A DNA stretch of 64,000 nucleotides from Ancistrus triradiatus. Lineage: Eukaryota; Chordata; Actinopteri; Siluriformes; Loricariidae. Shown piece by piece: positions 1 through 12,818 of the stretch. A program made the position numbers and the translations under genes. The notes beneath the pieces are model-generated. The model saw nothing but the letters and a program-made list of their open reading frames with translations. It was not told the origin of the DNA and did not search any database. The stretch covers positions 1,190,627-1,254,626 of the forward strand of contig JAJAGP010000019.1 of assembly GCA_025084515.1 (NCBI GenBank), written 5' to 3'. The first letter of the stretch is position 1. Each line of letters begins with the position of its first letter.

Positions 1-88
1 ATCTCTCTCATTCACACACACAGGCCCTGTTTGGTTGGCAGTATTTGGATTGAATTGCCCCCTCCTACTCTGAAGTTTGCCCCACATG

Positions 89-684
89 AGGGCTGCACGA
101 TATTGGAAAAGACTGACATTACAAGTTTTGTTCCATATATATTGCGATATTTAAAAATGCAGGAATTCCAGGACATGCATATCTTGCCAGGTTGGAAGTA
201 GATGCCATACCTTCTTTTCAGTGATTTCGCCCTGTTGTTTGGAACCTTTTACACAAGGTGAAACACTGGCAAAGGCATCAGAAAGAGTTTTTTTTGCTTT
301 GGATACCATCCAGATCTGGCTTTGCACTCATCATACAGAGCTTTGTGGTGCTGATATAAGGGGTCAAACAAATGAGTCAAGCTGCTTCGTGTTGTGGCAA
401 CAACTGGAAGGCACTGTCAACAAATTACCCTTTTTTGGTCAAAGTCATCCTTTCTGTAGCCGAAATAATTCCATATATCCGACATTTTCTGTTTGCAACC
501 AAATTGTGCATCCAAGATTGGAGTAAAATACATGATATCTTCAGATATGTCATGGCAAGTAGCAGCAAAAAAAATTGTAGCATGACATGTTTGATCTCAT
601 TTGCTTTGAGTGACACTGCACATCCTAAAAAAAAGATTGTGCATGCACACATCATGAATCTGAAACGATATATTGTGCAGCCCT
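89..684. mobile_element. hAT-like non-autonomous element in the last kirrel1 intron
   Basis: The left end reads AGGGCTGCACGATATTG and the right end carries the inverse (ATATTGTGCAGCCCT), typical of fish hAT terminal inverted repeats. The interior is AT-rich and codes for nothing recognisable. A clean 8-bp target duplication is not visible. The element ends about 30 bp before the splice acceptor of the kirrel1 last exon, so it sits in or close to the branch-point region. Confidence 0.55.
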
Positions 685-715
685 ATCCCGCACTCAGTTT
701 TCACTCTTTTGACAG

Positions 716-1321
716 GACCCAACTAATGGCTACTACAATGTGCGAGCATCTACCCATGACGAAGGTCGTCCCGCATCCCGTTCCATGCACTACTCTGACT
801 ATCGGACATCGAGCACACCGGGGGGCTCTGCAACCGTTAGTGGTAGCTCCGGTGCTGGAGCTACAGCAGGTCCTGGAACGCCGAGCAGTTTGGCCCCAGG
901 ATCACGAGCCGGCTGCTATGACCCTAGACCTCCTTCCAGACTCAGCTACGCCCAGTTCAACACTTTCAGTAGGCCAAGTCAGTCTCAGCAGCCTCCACCC
1001 AGCTCTGGCCCTCAGACAGGTGATTTCTCTGCGGAATGCAGTCTCCTAGACTCAACGCCTCAGTTAGCTTATGACAACTACAGCTACCCATCACACTACT
1101 CCACGTATCGCATGGGCTTTGCTCCACCAAGCCTGGCTCCATTAGAAAGTGGTACAGCGTACGAGATGTATAGCGTGGGACCGGGTGTAGGTGTCGGAGG
1201 CACCACTGGAACCCCGGAGAGTGGACTCGGGAAGTACGGCAGCTCCACCCGCTTCTCCTACACCTCACAGCACTCCGACTATTCCCACCGACACACACAG
1301 AGGATGCAGACGCATGTGTGA
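716..1321 (+). CDS. kirrel1: Kin of IRRE-like protein 1 (Neph1), last coding exon
   Basis: This is the cytoplasmic tail of an immunoglobulin-superfamily adhesion protein of the nephrin/Neph family, which acts at the kidney slit diaphragm and at cell-cell contacts. The exon follows an acceptor ending in GACAG and gives 201 residues. It opens with DPTNGYYNVRA and closes with RFSYTSQHSDY and QRMQTHV, both hallmarks of the Neph1 tail. The final THV is a PDZ-domain ligand, known in Neph1 to bind ZO-1. The middle is rich in Ser, Gly and Pro and contains several Tyr residues that could be phosphorylated. The Ig domains and membrane segment lie in exons left of the window. Which teleost ohnolog (a or b) this is cannot be told here. 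Confidence 0.93.
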   Translation, partial: DPTNGYYNVRASTHDEGRPASRSMHYSDYRTSSTPGGSATVSGSSGAGATAGPGTPSSLAPGSRAGCYDPRPPSRLSYAQFNTFSRPSQSQQPPPSSGPQTGDFSAECSLLDSTPQLAYDNYSYPSHYSTYRMGFAPPSLAPLESGTAYEMYSVGPGVGVGGTTGTPESGLGKYGSSTRFSYTSQHSDYSHRHTQRMQTHV

Positions 1322-2357
1322 ATAAGGCTCTTCCTTGCTTTAGCACACACACTTGGCCACATGCACACAAACACACACAGGAGGGAGTTGTGAAGAAAGC
1401 AAGCATGAGTAGTAAGAACCATCAGAAAGAACAGAAGCCATGATGCGAAGGACTTCTATTTCCTTCTTTCGTTGCTTATTTCTCAGCTCCAGGAGCTGAT
1501 GGCGAAAGTCACAATCAAGATTTTAAAAGATACTCGCATTGATGAAAGATCTAAGATCATCATAATGCTGAACGAACAGGTATTAAAATCTAAGAATTAT
1601 TAGGGCCGCTTATCAATCTTAGGAACTGAAGGAAGCTTCTGTGTTTGTTTGTGACCAAAATTCTATGGCAAAGCTGATCATAGAAGACTTTTGTATGATT
1701 TAATGTAATGGCTTCTTCAACTCGTCTCCATACCTATACTAGGCAAAGCAATATTGCACCGACAGTGACCATTTCTAAAGAATACTCATGGACCTTTCTA
1801 TATTTCATGTTTGATTTCAACATCCAACTATGAGCAAATTACTGAACAAAGCACAACACTCAACATAGTCTTGGTTACCAAAGTATGTGGTCAAGTCTAA
1901 CCTGTTTTACCTGTTAATTCGTATCTAACCAGCTGTCTAGCTTGCTAAGCTACCTCATTAAGTGGGCTACTAGCCTCACTGTATAGCAACAATTGTAGAG
2001 ATAACCAATACGTGGTACAGTTCACTTTATGTAGCTAAGCTCTCTAGCAGGATGTCATTCTCATGAATGAAGTTCAAATCAGTTGCTTAGAGCACTTTTA
2101 AACATTTTTTTCTGTTGATAAGACAAAGAGCAACTTAGCATTAGGAAGGCCAGGAGACCAGTTTAGGAAGCCATTAGCCATGGCCAATGACAGCTATTTT
2201 TCTTTCTTTCATTTTATATGATAGGACAAACCACTGGGTTGGCACCTCAGTTGGTGGAGTATATAGTGAGAAAGGCAGGGGCATCATAGTAAGACATATA
2301 TTTTTCCTAAGCGTTTTTTTTCTAGTGGCGATTGGTTGATCTTGGAGCACATACAGT

Positions 2358-2830
2358 ATATACAGTGGGCAACAAAAGTCTGAGACCACTAGTGAAAATG
2401 CTTCTATTTTGCAGTATTTCTTGAATGTTTTTCATTACAAATCATATAATCCACATACCGATTTGAAAACTTGCATCTTTTTAAACATAAATTTCAGAAT
2501 TTATTAGTATTTGGTGCATCCCCCTGACCTAAACCCCATCGATCATTTACATGAGTACTTGAAGACAGAGAAGGTCAAGAATTCAGTACCAAGATGGAAC
2601 TAGAATAGTGTGAAATCATAACATGGATAATCAGATTGTGGAGCTTGTGGATTCCATGCCAGCTCAAAGGGCTAGATATACCAAACTTATTTTTTTGTAA
2701 TGAACAACATTGTATTAAAGAAACATGCCAAATAGAAACATCTTCATTAGTGGGTTCAAGACTTGGCTCCCACTGCATATGTATATATATATATAGATAT
2801 ATCCCCACTCAATCCATGGTGCTTTTGTAG
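2358..2830 (+). mobile_element. Decayed Tc1-like relic
   Basis: A terminal-repeat-like start (CAGTGGGCAACAAAAGTC, about 2364) is followed near 2515-2560 by a broken frame resembling the Tc1 motif PDLNPID, then by further degraded C-terminal transposase-like sequence. No intact frame and no clear right end. Confidence 0.45.
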
Positions 2831-4356
2831 TGGGGTCTTTGTTTGCACTGCATTCCAGTATTCTACCATATATTACCCTGATTATCTACCTGTAATATCT
2901 CATTTGCACACTAGGATAAAATGTTTTGTGTATTCCCAAAATACAGAATTATTTTTCCTCATATTTCTGTAAGGAATTGTGGACCAAAGGTTCATTGTTA
3001 GAGAATCAGACTTTATTTGGGTGATATTCACCTCTACAAACAAGGAAATATGCAGATTTGTTTGTGTTTGTTGTTTCTGGGCTCAGAACGATGACAGTTG
3101 TGGCAAAAAAGGAGTTTTAAGGTATAGGAGTTTGCAAAAGACTTAAACCTTATGATCTAGCCTTAGGTACACATACTGATCTAGGATCAGGCTGCTATGC
3201 TATCACCTTAGTATAAGAGATCACGACAAACGCAGTAGAACTGGTCTCACGTCAGTTCTCGTTCACGGACTTATCCCAGAGAACTGAATGTTTATACATA
3301 TATTATGTGAAGTTCATAAATGACACATAGATCGGGGACTTTCCCATGCACATAATCACAAAGACACATCTGCTACTTGTGCCAAACACAGAGACCTACT
3401 TTGGTAGAGGCGTTCTGGCCGATAATAAACTACCTTTGGAGAATTAGACCTGGTCTTTGCATATGTAATCGCTCTGATTTTGAAGTAAACAGTTTGTCTT
3501 TGTCATGATGGCCATGTCGATGAAGACTTCACTATCCAGGAACATTGTGGTACCATAAATCGGTTTGGTCTTCATCTGAGTTTCAGTACTTTTCAATTAA
3601 GGGAGTCTTGTAAATACTTTCCCATATGTACTCCTAATGTCAAGTATTATTTTACATTATCCAATGTGATGCACTCTTTAAATGCAGTATTGTTACATTT
3701 CAGTGGCTTAAGGGAAATATGGCAGGAGGACTGTGTGTTTGCAATGGAATTATATGACCTGTTATTAAGAACTGAGGATCATGAACTTGGCTGGACGTCA
3801 GACTGGCATTCAGCAGAACAGGATGCTCATCATCACCCGAAAGCACCTTTACATATATAATTACTTTGGGCAATTGACAGAGGAAGATGTTTTCAGGGAA
3901 GTGTGACCTTCCACCAACGTCCACCTCAAAGGACTCCATGAAACTCCATGAAGCCTAAAAGAGGGGAAAATGAAGATGTGTGTTGATTAAAATAAGAGTG
4001 GCCTTAGGAAAACCTGACTTTTATATTCCCTCAGTTTATATGCCAGTTTAAGGCTGGAGGAGAATGATGGTATGATTAAGTATGCGTGTGTGAGTGTGTC
4101 TCTCTTTGTGTATGAATATCTTTATGTAATCATTACTTCCCTAAAGTTCCTGCTCCAATACTTTTACTCTGCTGGTAGGACTGTATCCTGTATACCTGTG
4201 TCTTAGAATACAAACCTTACTGTACTGTTCTTCATAGCTGAAAAATCTTACAGATGTACAACTGAAGTTATTGAACTTTCCTTTTTTTATTTCATTATCT
4301 TTTTTTCCAATATTTTTAAAAAATGTTATGTAATTATTTTTTCACAGTATATCAGA

Positions 4357-4362
4357 AATAAA
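4357..4362 (+). terminator. kirrel1: Poly(A) signal AATAAA, likely for kirrel1
   Basis: AATAAA lies about 20 bp before a probable cleavage site, after a T-rich stretch. It is the best-placed signal downstream of the kirrel1 stop codon. Confidence 0.5.
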
Positions 4363-4380
4363 AGCACTGTTTTTATAAGA

Positions 4381-5024
4381 ATGGGGGGATTCCTAGTTAT
4401 TTAAAGATGAAATTTTGCACCCCTTTTCCACAAGGCGTCATAGTGAAGTGTCTGTGGCATGCTTTGGTCAAATTACCAAAAGGTTCCAGCAATATAGAAC
4501 CCTCCTCACCCTGCTTTAAAAAAACTTTAAGTACTTAAAAAACTTTAAGGCTTTGAGTACTTGTTTTGTTTTGGGGGGGGGTTTCAGTAAAAAGACACAG
4601 CACCACCCTCTTTGACTCACTGCAAGTCAAACACATTTTGTGATTAAACGTTCAAAGTTTCATTCTCAGTCCTGCATTATAATCCAGGTTGGAAAAGACT
4701 GTAGTCAAATTATTTGCCCCAAACTTACGTAACCTGGATTAGGCATCACATGCTATAGTATGTCAGCAAGTCAATAAACTTATACGTAATATGTCTTCCA
4801 ATCCAATTCCGAATTCCTCTACTATGCCTATAAATTATTAATACAAAGTCTGAATCAAATTTATGGTGGATGTTTTCGCAGTTCAGTTTAACTTACAACA
4901 GCGTTGCAATATTCGCACACATGATTTTGTGGGTTTTGTGTAACTTTAGCTGGGACGCCGCACTCAAATATAAACTTCATCCACTCAGCTCTTCTGTCAT
5001 CTGAGGCTATTTTTGGACAATATA
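4381..5024. other. Intergenic, nothing recognised
   Basis: Spacer between the probable end of kirrel1 and a Tc1 element. There is a short G-run near 4573 and an imperfect direct repeat of an AACTTTAAG motif near 4525-4550. No coding signal. Confidence 0.4.
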
Positions 5025-5990
5025 CAGTGGGGAAAAAAAGTATTTAGTCAGCCACTGATTGTGCAAGTTCTCCTGCTTAGAAAGATGAGAGAGGTCTGTA
5101 ATTTTCATCATAGATACTGTACACTTCAGCCATGAGAGACAAAATGAGAAAAAAAATCCAGGAAATCAAATTGTAGGATTTTTAAAGAATTTAATTGTAA
5201 ATCATGGTGGAAAATAAGTATTTGGTCACCCAAAAACAAGCAACATTTCTGGCTCTCACAGACCTGTAACTTCTTCTTTAAGAAGCTCTTCTGTCCTCCA
5301 CTCGTTACCTGTATTAATGGCACCTGTTTGACCTTGTTATCTGTATAAAAGACACCTGTCCACAGCCTCAAAAGTCAGACTCCAAACTCAACCATGGACA
5401 AGACCAAAGAGCTGTCGAAGGACTCCAGGAAAAAAATTGTAGACCTGCACCAGGCTGGGAAGAGTGAATCTACAATAGGTAAGCAGGTTGGTGTGAAAAA
5501 TCAACTGGGGAGCAATGTTGGTAAGACGTTACAAAAAGAGTTTTTTTACAAAGACCACTGATATCTCACTTGATTGGGGCTCCACGCAATAAGGATCTTA
5601 TCCCCGTTGGAGTCAAAATGATCATGTGAGAGGTGAGCAAAACCCCAGAACTATACGGAGGACCTGATGAATGAATGACCTGCAGGAGAGGCTTGGACCA
5701 AAAGTACAAAATTCTACCATCAGTAACACACTTGCCGAGAGGGACTCGATCTGCAGTGCCAGGTGTCCCCCTGCTTAAGCCAGTACATGTCCAGGCCCGT
5801 CTGAAGTTTGCCAGATATGGATGATCCAGAAGAGGATTGGGAGAATATCATGTGGTCATTTGAAACCAAAATAGAACTTTTTGGTAAAAACTCAACTCGC
5901 TGCGTTTGGAGGAAGAAGAATGCTGAGTTGCGCCATACCTACTTTGAAGCATGGGGGTGGAAACCTCATGCTTTGGGGCTGTTTTTCTGA
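5025..5990 (+). mobile_element. Truncated Tc1-like element (group A), transposase broken
   Basis: It begins after a TA with CAGTGGGGAAAAAAAGTATT, the left terminal repeat shared with five other group A loci in this window. A degraded transposase follows: a start like MDKTKELSKDS at about 5393, then HTH remnants, then a WENIMW-like stretch and the VWRKKNAEL region. Several frameshifts and stops interrupt it. Sequence similarity stops in the GCFS region, so the second half of the catalytic domain and the right terminal repeat are missing. Confidence 0.8.
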
Positions 5991-7490
5991 AAAAGTGAAA
6001 ATTGTCATTACCACAACATGTCATTACCAACACATAAATTATGAATTATTTAGTCAAAGCTCAGTTGTAGCATCAAGTCTTTACTTTAAAGAATGTCAAC
6101 TATTCTGATGTAATTAAAACAAAATTATCACAATTTATTTTTCAAAAGATGTTTACCCCATTATGTGCACCTCCACTCTGTTGATGTGTTGATGTTAATG
6201 GTTCATCCTATAACAGGACATTCTGGTATGATGTTAACCAGGTTTAAATGTGTGATCAAGACCAGACTAGCATACAAGGAAAACCAGTCCAATTATTTTG
6301 TGCCTGAAATCTTTTTTTTGTCCAGTATTTCAACCTAACTCAGTAGACATGTTTAGTTGAACATCAGATTAATTAGGTTTGATAGAGTGGGTAGTAACTT
6401 GAGGGACATTTTAAACACCCTTATTGTCATTGGTACAACAAATACAATCATGTGGAAAAAAACTGTTAATTTAAAAATACTTACTCAAAACTTATATATA
6501 AAAATATTATATAGCTGTTTTAATATACCTCTTACATTCACCACAGAAATAGAATTCACTGTCCCAGTGACATGGGAAAATCTCTAGTATCTTATTAATA
6601 AAAACAGTGAAAAGTTTAGATTTGGAAGTAGAATGCATTATGCTGAAGATTAAAGTATTAGAAAGCCTTTGTTTACTAGTTTATAATGCTCTGATTTTTA
6701 CATAATAAATACCAGTGTCTAGTGATACAAAACATTTAAATCCCATGAGTTCTTGTTTCTTTGGGGGACACAAAATGCAGTGCATTCGACAATATGTGTT
6801 TATTGATCCAGCTATATCAAATGCACCGCCCAAACTAGGAACTGACTCTACTGCTGCCTCCCTATTCTCACCTAATTACTTGAAAGCAACCACTCACAAG
6901 CTCCGCCTTCCTCATCCCCTTGGTTTTTATTTTGAAATGTAGTAAGTAAAAGCTAACAGTATAGTAGAGTAAAGTACAGATACCTAAAAATACTTAAGTA
7001 CAGTAAAAAGCTTGCATTTCTGGACACCTCTGGTTGAAGGTTATGTATGCAGGAACACATTGCACATGCTGACACAGACAGGGTCACAACTGAAACACTT
7101 TCTACTAATGCACTAATTCTTTTTTTTTAACTCTATTTATTTTGTACTTTTGTACAGGTTTGTAACCAATTTTGACTGATTGCCTTTCCTTTTATTCAGC
7201 ACTACCTAAAATGCCATAGTGGTTTTCCACTCTTTACAGTGTACCACTTAATACACTACAGCAGTGGTTCCCAAACTTTTTCTGCGGTACCACAACCCCC
7301 ATCCCCCTTTTGTAGATAACATTGATGGCAACGTCCCAGCTACAGTTGGCCAAATCCTGCTAACCATTTTGCATCTGGCTGTGGTCAAAGTATATTTGGT
7401 AGCCAATTTTAGCATGATCTATTCATTTTATGTGGACAATCTCCTTTTGATCTACATCTGCTGCTCTTTCTGCTGTTGTAAGAAGGACTG
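5991..7490. other. Intergenic, nothing recognised
   Basis: AT-rich spacer between the truncated Tc1 element and the duplicated block carrying fcer1g copy A. Only short random frames are present; none shows a domain or splice context. Confidence 0.4.
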
Positions 7491-7639
7491 ACAATCGCAC
7501 ATGCCCTGCAGAAAGAAAGATGGGTCTCTGGTAGATAAGGTGGAAATTTTATGGAACAAACACAGACCAGGTAAAGCAACTTCTTTCTGACTTTGGTAGT
7601 TTCAGTTGGCCAGTTATGACCTTTTGCATGGGCAATATG

Positions 7640-8055
7640 GTTAAGCACAAAACAGGATTGGGTTTTCATTGTCAAGTAATGAAATACATGCCACACTAGT
7701 TCACCACACAACATTTCATGCATTGACTGAAGTGGTCTAAAGCGCACCAACACTGAACCCTGGTTCTTTGGAGGAAAAGACTGCATGTCACCATAATCTG
7801 GTCTGATATTTTAGAGAGCTGTGTGCTTCCGATTCGGCATAAAGAAATAATTTACTTGAGTTTAGAGTGGAAGAACTGGTACGGAGATCTGACTTAAACC
7901 CCATTCAGCACATCTGAGATGAACGGAAATTCTGACATCATCAGTGCTCTTGTTGCTGAATGGAAATTAATACTCACAGTCATGCTCCAAATCTAATGGG
8001 GAGCCTTTGCACAGAAGTGGAGGCTATTACAATACAATTCTTGGAAATGTCACAA
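7640..8055 (+). mobile_element. Decayed Tc1-like transposase tail shared by both duplication copies
   Basis: Plus-strand sequence such as GACTTAAACCCCATTCAGCA (near 7890) degrades the motif DLNPIEH. It is followed by remnants resembling NALVAEW and a tail like VEAI. The same relic, with a different set of mutations, lies at 39590-39995, so the insertion predates the duplication. Confidence 0.6.
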
Positions 8056-8266
8056 CCATTCAGGAAGGATTATAACTAATGTTTTAAGTGACAAGTCTTT
8101 TTTTTTTTTTTTTTACAAATTACCGTGTTTTTAAAGAGTTTATAAAGCCTCTAAATCACAGCATTATTAAACAGATACAATAAACACAAACGAATAAGCA
8201 TAATAAAATGAAAATGCTGGGTACATGACTATAATTTAAAAGCAGATAGAGTCACACAGAGTGACA

Positions 8267-8346
8267 TATAAAGGATTGCCTTCTTTGTCGCTGTGTCGTG
8301 GGGTTAAACAAAGCTTCAAAACGGACACCCACCAACCACAACTTCC
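8267..8346 (+). promoter_or_regulatory. fcer1g: Putative core promoter of fcer1g copy A (TATA box plus RUNX/ETS-like motif)
   Basis: TATAAAG at 8267-8273 lies about 190 bp before the start codon. AACCACA at 8334-8340 (RUNX-type) is followed directly by ACTTCC (ETS core, inverse of GGAAGT). The block CAAAACGGACACCCACC plus this composite site is conserved at the matching position of copy B. FCER1G is a myeloid and NK gene in mammals, so RUNX/ETS input is plausible. Factor binding is inferred. Confidence 0.45.
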
Positions 8347-8459
8347 CCTTGTACATGTCTGTACTTAGCAAGAAACAGTTTCCTGAAAGCCTCTCAGCTT
8401 GGTGTCCATCACTGCAGTAGTGTGTGCTTTATTTTATGTGCAAGGCTCAAGTTTCGGTC

Positions 8460-11400
8460 ATGAAACCAGCTGGATTTTCTGCATTTTCCCTACTTCCTCT
8501 TTCAATGATTATTGGCCATGCCGGTATGTATTTTAACTTATTTTTTAAATCTATTTTATAATATATCCTCGTTTTATAGTTTGAGAAACACTGGTCAAAT
8601 GAAACTGATCACTGGTATTTTGTTTACTTGGTATGATGATTTAAGCCATATTAAAATATCCTTAATAATTTATAGGGAATTTCAATGCTTTTGCATTTCA
8701 CCTCCTACAAACAGTGTGAACTGGTATCTTTATTACGAGTAGAATTCAATTCTCTGAAGGAATCAACACACAAAAACAGAGGTGTAAGAGCAGTGAAGAA
8801 ATCTTCTGTTCTACTCCCAGTCATGGAGTGTTACTTGTGAGCAAAATATAATATCTTTTTGTCCAGCTCTTCTATAACAAAATCCATAAAGAAATGGGTA
8901 GCTAACTGTTATGGAGAACTTTGCTGACCTGTTTAGTGTTGCTTTAGTATCTCGTACACTAGAGAGAGCTCATCTTAGTACAACAGTGAGCAACAGGCAC
9001 CAATTGGAATTTACTAGTCATCAAAAACTGGACGGTTTTTTTTTTGCATTTGTTCTCTATGTTCCCATTGAACTAATAAAGTTCCTCAGAATACTTAATC
9101 TATGATAGCATTGTGTAACAATACATAATACAATGTATTTGTTTAGGAACATTAAACAAAACATATACGGTGTCAGACTTTCAGATACATTTGTGTAAGG
9201 CATATAGAAGAGTAAGGTTACAAAAAGGGAAATAACCTTCTAATTAGCTCATCAGGTCTTGACTTCTCTATGTGTATCAGTATTTTACAAAACATGTGCA
9301 GCCTGTGAGACCTGCTTTTGGTCAGTTTTTCAGCATTGTGGATGAATAGACAGAACCATTTGCTTTACATTGTCTACATTTAAGTGGCAGAAAATAAACA
9401 ACATTTTAAATCCTGAATCCAATTAATATACTGTGGCTGGACCTACAATGAGCAATTACCGCTTGATCAGTGTATCTTAAACAAAGCAGAGTGCAAAAGC
9501 AAAGAGTGCAGCCAAAATCTCTCCCTAATGAAATTTTTTATTGAATTCTAGAATTATTTGTGCATTAATTATTTGAGTAATTGCTGCTAATGTTGGTCTC
9601 TCTAGTTACTGAGTAAATGGGGCAATTCATATTTCCACATTGATGATATGGGTATTGGGTAGCTTTGTTTCCAATATATAAAACAATAACATTAAGAATG
9701 TAAATATTAATATCACATTAACACAGATTCAGTTTTTACACCATTCACGAATGTACATTGCTCAGTCATGTGACTCATTATCCTAGGGTAGTTACGTTGG
9801 CTATTCTGGTAAAACCGAAGTTGTTTGCAGCTCTTACCAGACTGAATTTAATTAAGTATATAAAGTATCAGATATTATTTATAAGCAAAACACAGCATTG
9901 TCACTGACAAAATAAACAATATCCATAGGAGTTCAAAACACATGGGCAAAGTAGGTTCCAGAAAGTTGAATCAGGTCATTCTGGGTGGTACACCAGTTCA
10001 ACCAGTACACCTGTGTGTTTTCATATACCTCCATACCAGTGCATAGCAGAAACACAGCTCTAACAAATAGGCAGAAAATGATATAATAATTTTCACTGCT
10101 ATGAGCGCTGCTGAGCTCTGAATAGAATTAGATCAACAAACAGCATGCTGGGTAAAGCTCTCTAGCCAGGTATCATAACATACACCACAGCCTAGAAACA
10201 GTCTGTTACCAGCTGGGCTCCATCAGATTAAAGAACAGAAATGGATTATGAAGTGAGATCGGTGATACAAAAGAACCACCACATTATGAACGCAGTAACT
10301 CTTGAGACTGATGGTGATGTAATGATTAACTTACTGAATTCGGGCATGTCTTACCAGGAGCGAAAAGACATCAGCCAGACATTAGTTATTCATTTTGAAC
10401 ACAACCACATCTCTGGCATGGATTACATACAAAGGGGCAAAAAAGTATTTAGTCAGCCACTGATTGTGCAAGTTCTCCTACTTAGAAAGATGAGAGAGGT
10501 CTGTAATTTTCATCATAGGTACACTTCAACTATGAGAGACAAAATGCAGTAAATCAGATTGTAGGATTTTTAAAGAATTTTATTGTAAGTCATGGTGGAA
10601 AATAAGTATTTGGTCACCCACAAACAAGCAAGATTTCTGGCTCTCACAGACCTGTAACTTCTTTAAGAAGCTCTTCTGCCCTCCACTCATTACCTGTATT
10701 AATGGCACCTGTTTGACCTCATTATCTGTATAATAGACACCTGTCCACAGCCTCAAACAGTCAGACTCCAAAATCAACCATGGCCAAGACCAAAGAACTG
10801 TCGAAGGACACCGTGAAGAAAATTGTAGACCTGCGCCAGGCTGGGAAGAGTGAATCTACAAGGCAAGCAGGTTGGTGTGAATAAATCAACTGTGGGAGCA
10901 ACCGTAACAAAATGGAAGACATACAAGACCATTGATAATCTCCCTCGATATAATATCCCTCGCAAGATCTCATCCTGTGGGTCAAAATAATCATGAGAAC
11001 GGTGAGCAAAAATCCCAGAACTACACGGAGGGACCTGATGAATGACCTGCAGAGAGCTGGGACCAAAGTAACAAGGCTACCATCAGTAACACACTACGCT
11101 GAGAGGGACTCAGAACCTGCAGTGCCAGGCGTGTCCCCCTGCTTAAGCCAGTACATGTCCAGGCCTGTCTGAAGATTGCCAGAGAGCATATGGATGATCC
11201 AGAAGGCCTACCAGCAGTAAACACACTACGCTGAGAGGGGACTCCAGAAACCTGCAGTGGCCAGGGCGTGTCCCCCTGCTTAAGCCAGTACATGTTCCCA
11301 GGCCTGTCTGAAGATTTTTGCCAGAGGAGCATATGGATGATCCAGAAGAGGAATTGGGAGAAATATCATGTGGTATTATTTCAGATCTTTTTGGTAAAAA

Positions 11401-12744
11401 CTCAACTCGCCGTGTTTGGAGGAAGAAGAATGCTGAGTTGCATCCCAAGAACACACATTTTTGCTCACCCTTCTCATGATCATTTTGACCTCACGGGATG
11501 AGATCTTGCGTGGAGCCCCAGATCGAGGGAGATTATCAATGGTCTTGTATGTCTTACAATTGCTCCCACAGTTGATTTATTCACAGTAACCTGCTTGCCT
11601 ATTGTAGATTCACCCTTCCCAGCCTCTACAATTTTCTTTCTGGTGTCCTTCAACAGCTCTTTGGTCTTGGCCATGGTTGAGTTTGGAGTCTGACTGTTTG
11701 AGGCTGTGGACAGGTGTCTTTTATACAGATAACGAGGTCAAACAGGTGCCATTAATACAGGTAACAAGTGGAGGACAGAAGAGCTTCTTAAAGAAGAAGT
11801 TACAGTTCTGAGAGCCAGTAATCTTTCTTGTTTGTGGGTGATCAAATACTTATTTTCCACCATGATTTACAATCAAATTCTTTAAAAATCATACAATGTG
11901 ATTTCCAGGATTTTTTTTCTCATTTTGTCTCTCATAGTTGAAGTGTGCCTATGATGAAAATTACAGACCTCTCTCATCTTTCTAAGTAGGAGAACTTGCA
12001 CAATCAGTGACTGATTAAATACTTTTTTGCGCCACTGTATATGTCTTATGTTGCTCTAAAATCTCAGTGTATTTTTCTGCATTAATGCTGCCATGATAGA
12101 AGTGTAGCTGACCTTTGCCAAGGGCACTGACACAACCCCATACCATGACAGACCCTGGATTTTGGACATGTTGCGGATAACACATTTTTCCTTTTTTCGG
12201 AGCACAAGCCATCCATTTCTTCCAAAAAACATCTGGAACACTTATTAATCTGCCCACAATACACATTTTCACTGTGTGATGGTCCATCCCAGATGCCTCA
12301 GAGTCCAGAAAAGTCGATGACACTTCTGGAGATGGTTAACAGAAGGCTTTTTGCACAGTAACGTTTTAAGTGTCATTTGTGAATGTAACTCCATATTGTA
12401 GTGTTTGACAAAGGGTTGTCAAAATAGTCCCTTGTTCATGTGGTTCTATCAGCTATTGTTGAATGACGGTTGATGATGCAATGCCGTCTGAGGGATCAGA
12501 GATCACAGGTCCCTTGTGCTTTAGACACAGTAGAGGGAGAAATATGCAAATTCCTTCCAATCTTTCTTTGAGGAACATTGGTTTTAAACATTGGTTTCAA
12601 TACTTCTCCCAACTATTTGTTAACAAACTGGAGATCCTCTGCCCATTGACATCAGGCAATAGGCAGAGGACTTTTTTGATATTTATTTATTTTTTCCTGT
12701 TGAATACTTTAGAGAACTGGTACATTTGCACTATATATATAATG

Positions 12745-12818
<74 letters not shown>

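Larger units (their letters stand above)
1322..4380 (+). other. kirrel1: Probable long 3'UTR of kirrel1
   Basis: About 3 kb follows the stop codon without another convincing coding region, up to a poly(A) signal at 4357-4362. A decayed Tc1 fragment (about 2358-2830) lies inside it. Short frames in this stretch show no recognisable domain. The extent is inferred from the first strong poly(A) signal, not from transcript data. Confidence 0.5.

Noticed and set aside
372..1049. 225-codon plus-strand open frame across the kirrel1 acceptor
   Set aside because: It is out of phase with the conserved kirrel1 tail and starts inside the hAT-like element; a frame shadow.
966..1406. 146-codon minus-strand frame opposite kirrel1
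   Set aside because: It is antisense to a strongly conserved coding exon, Cys/Ser-rich and without a domain.
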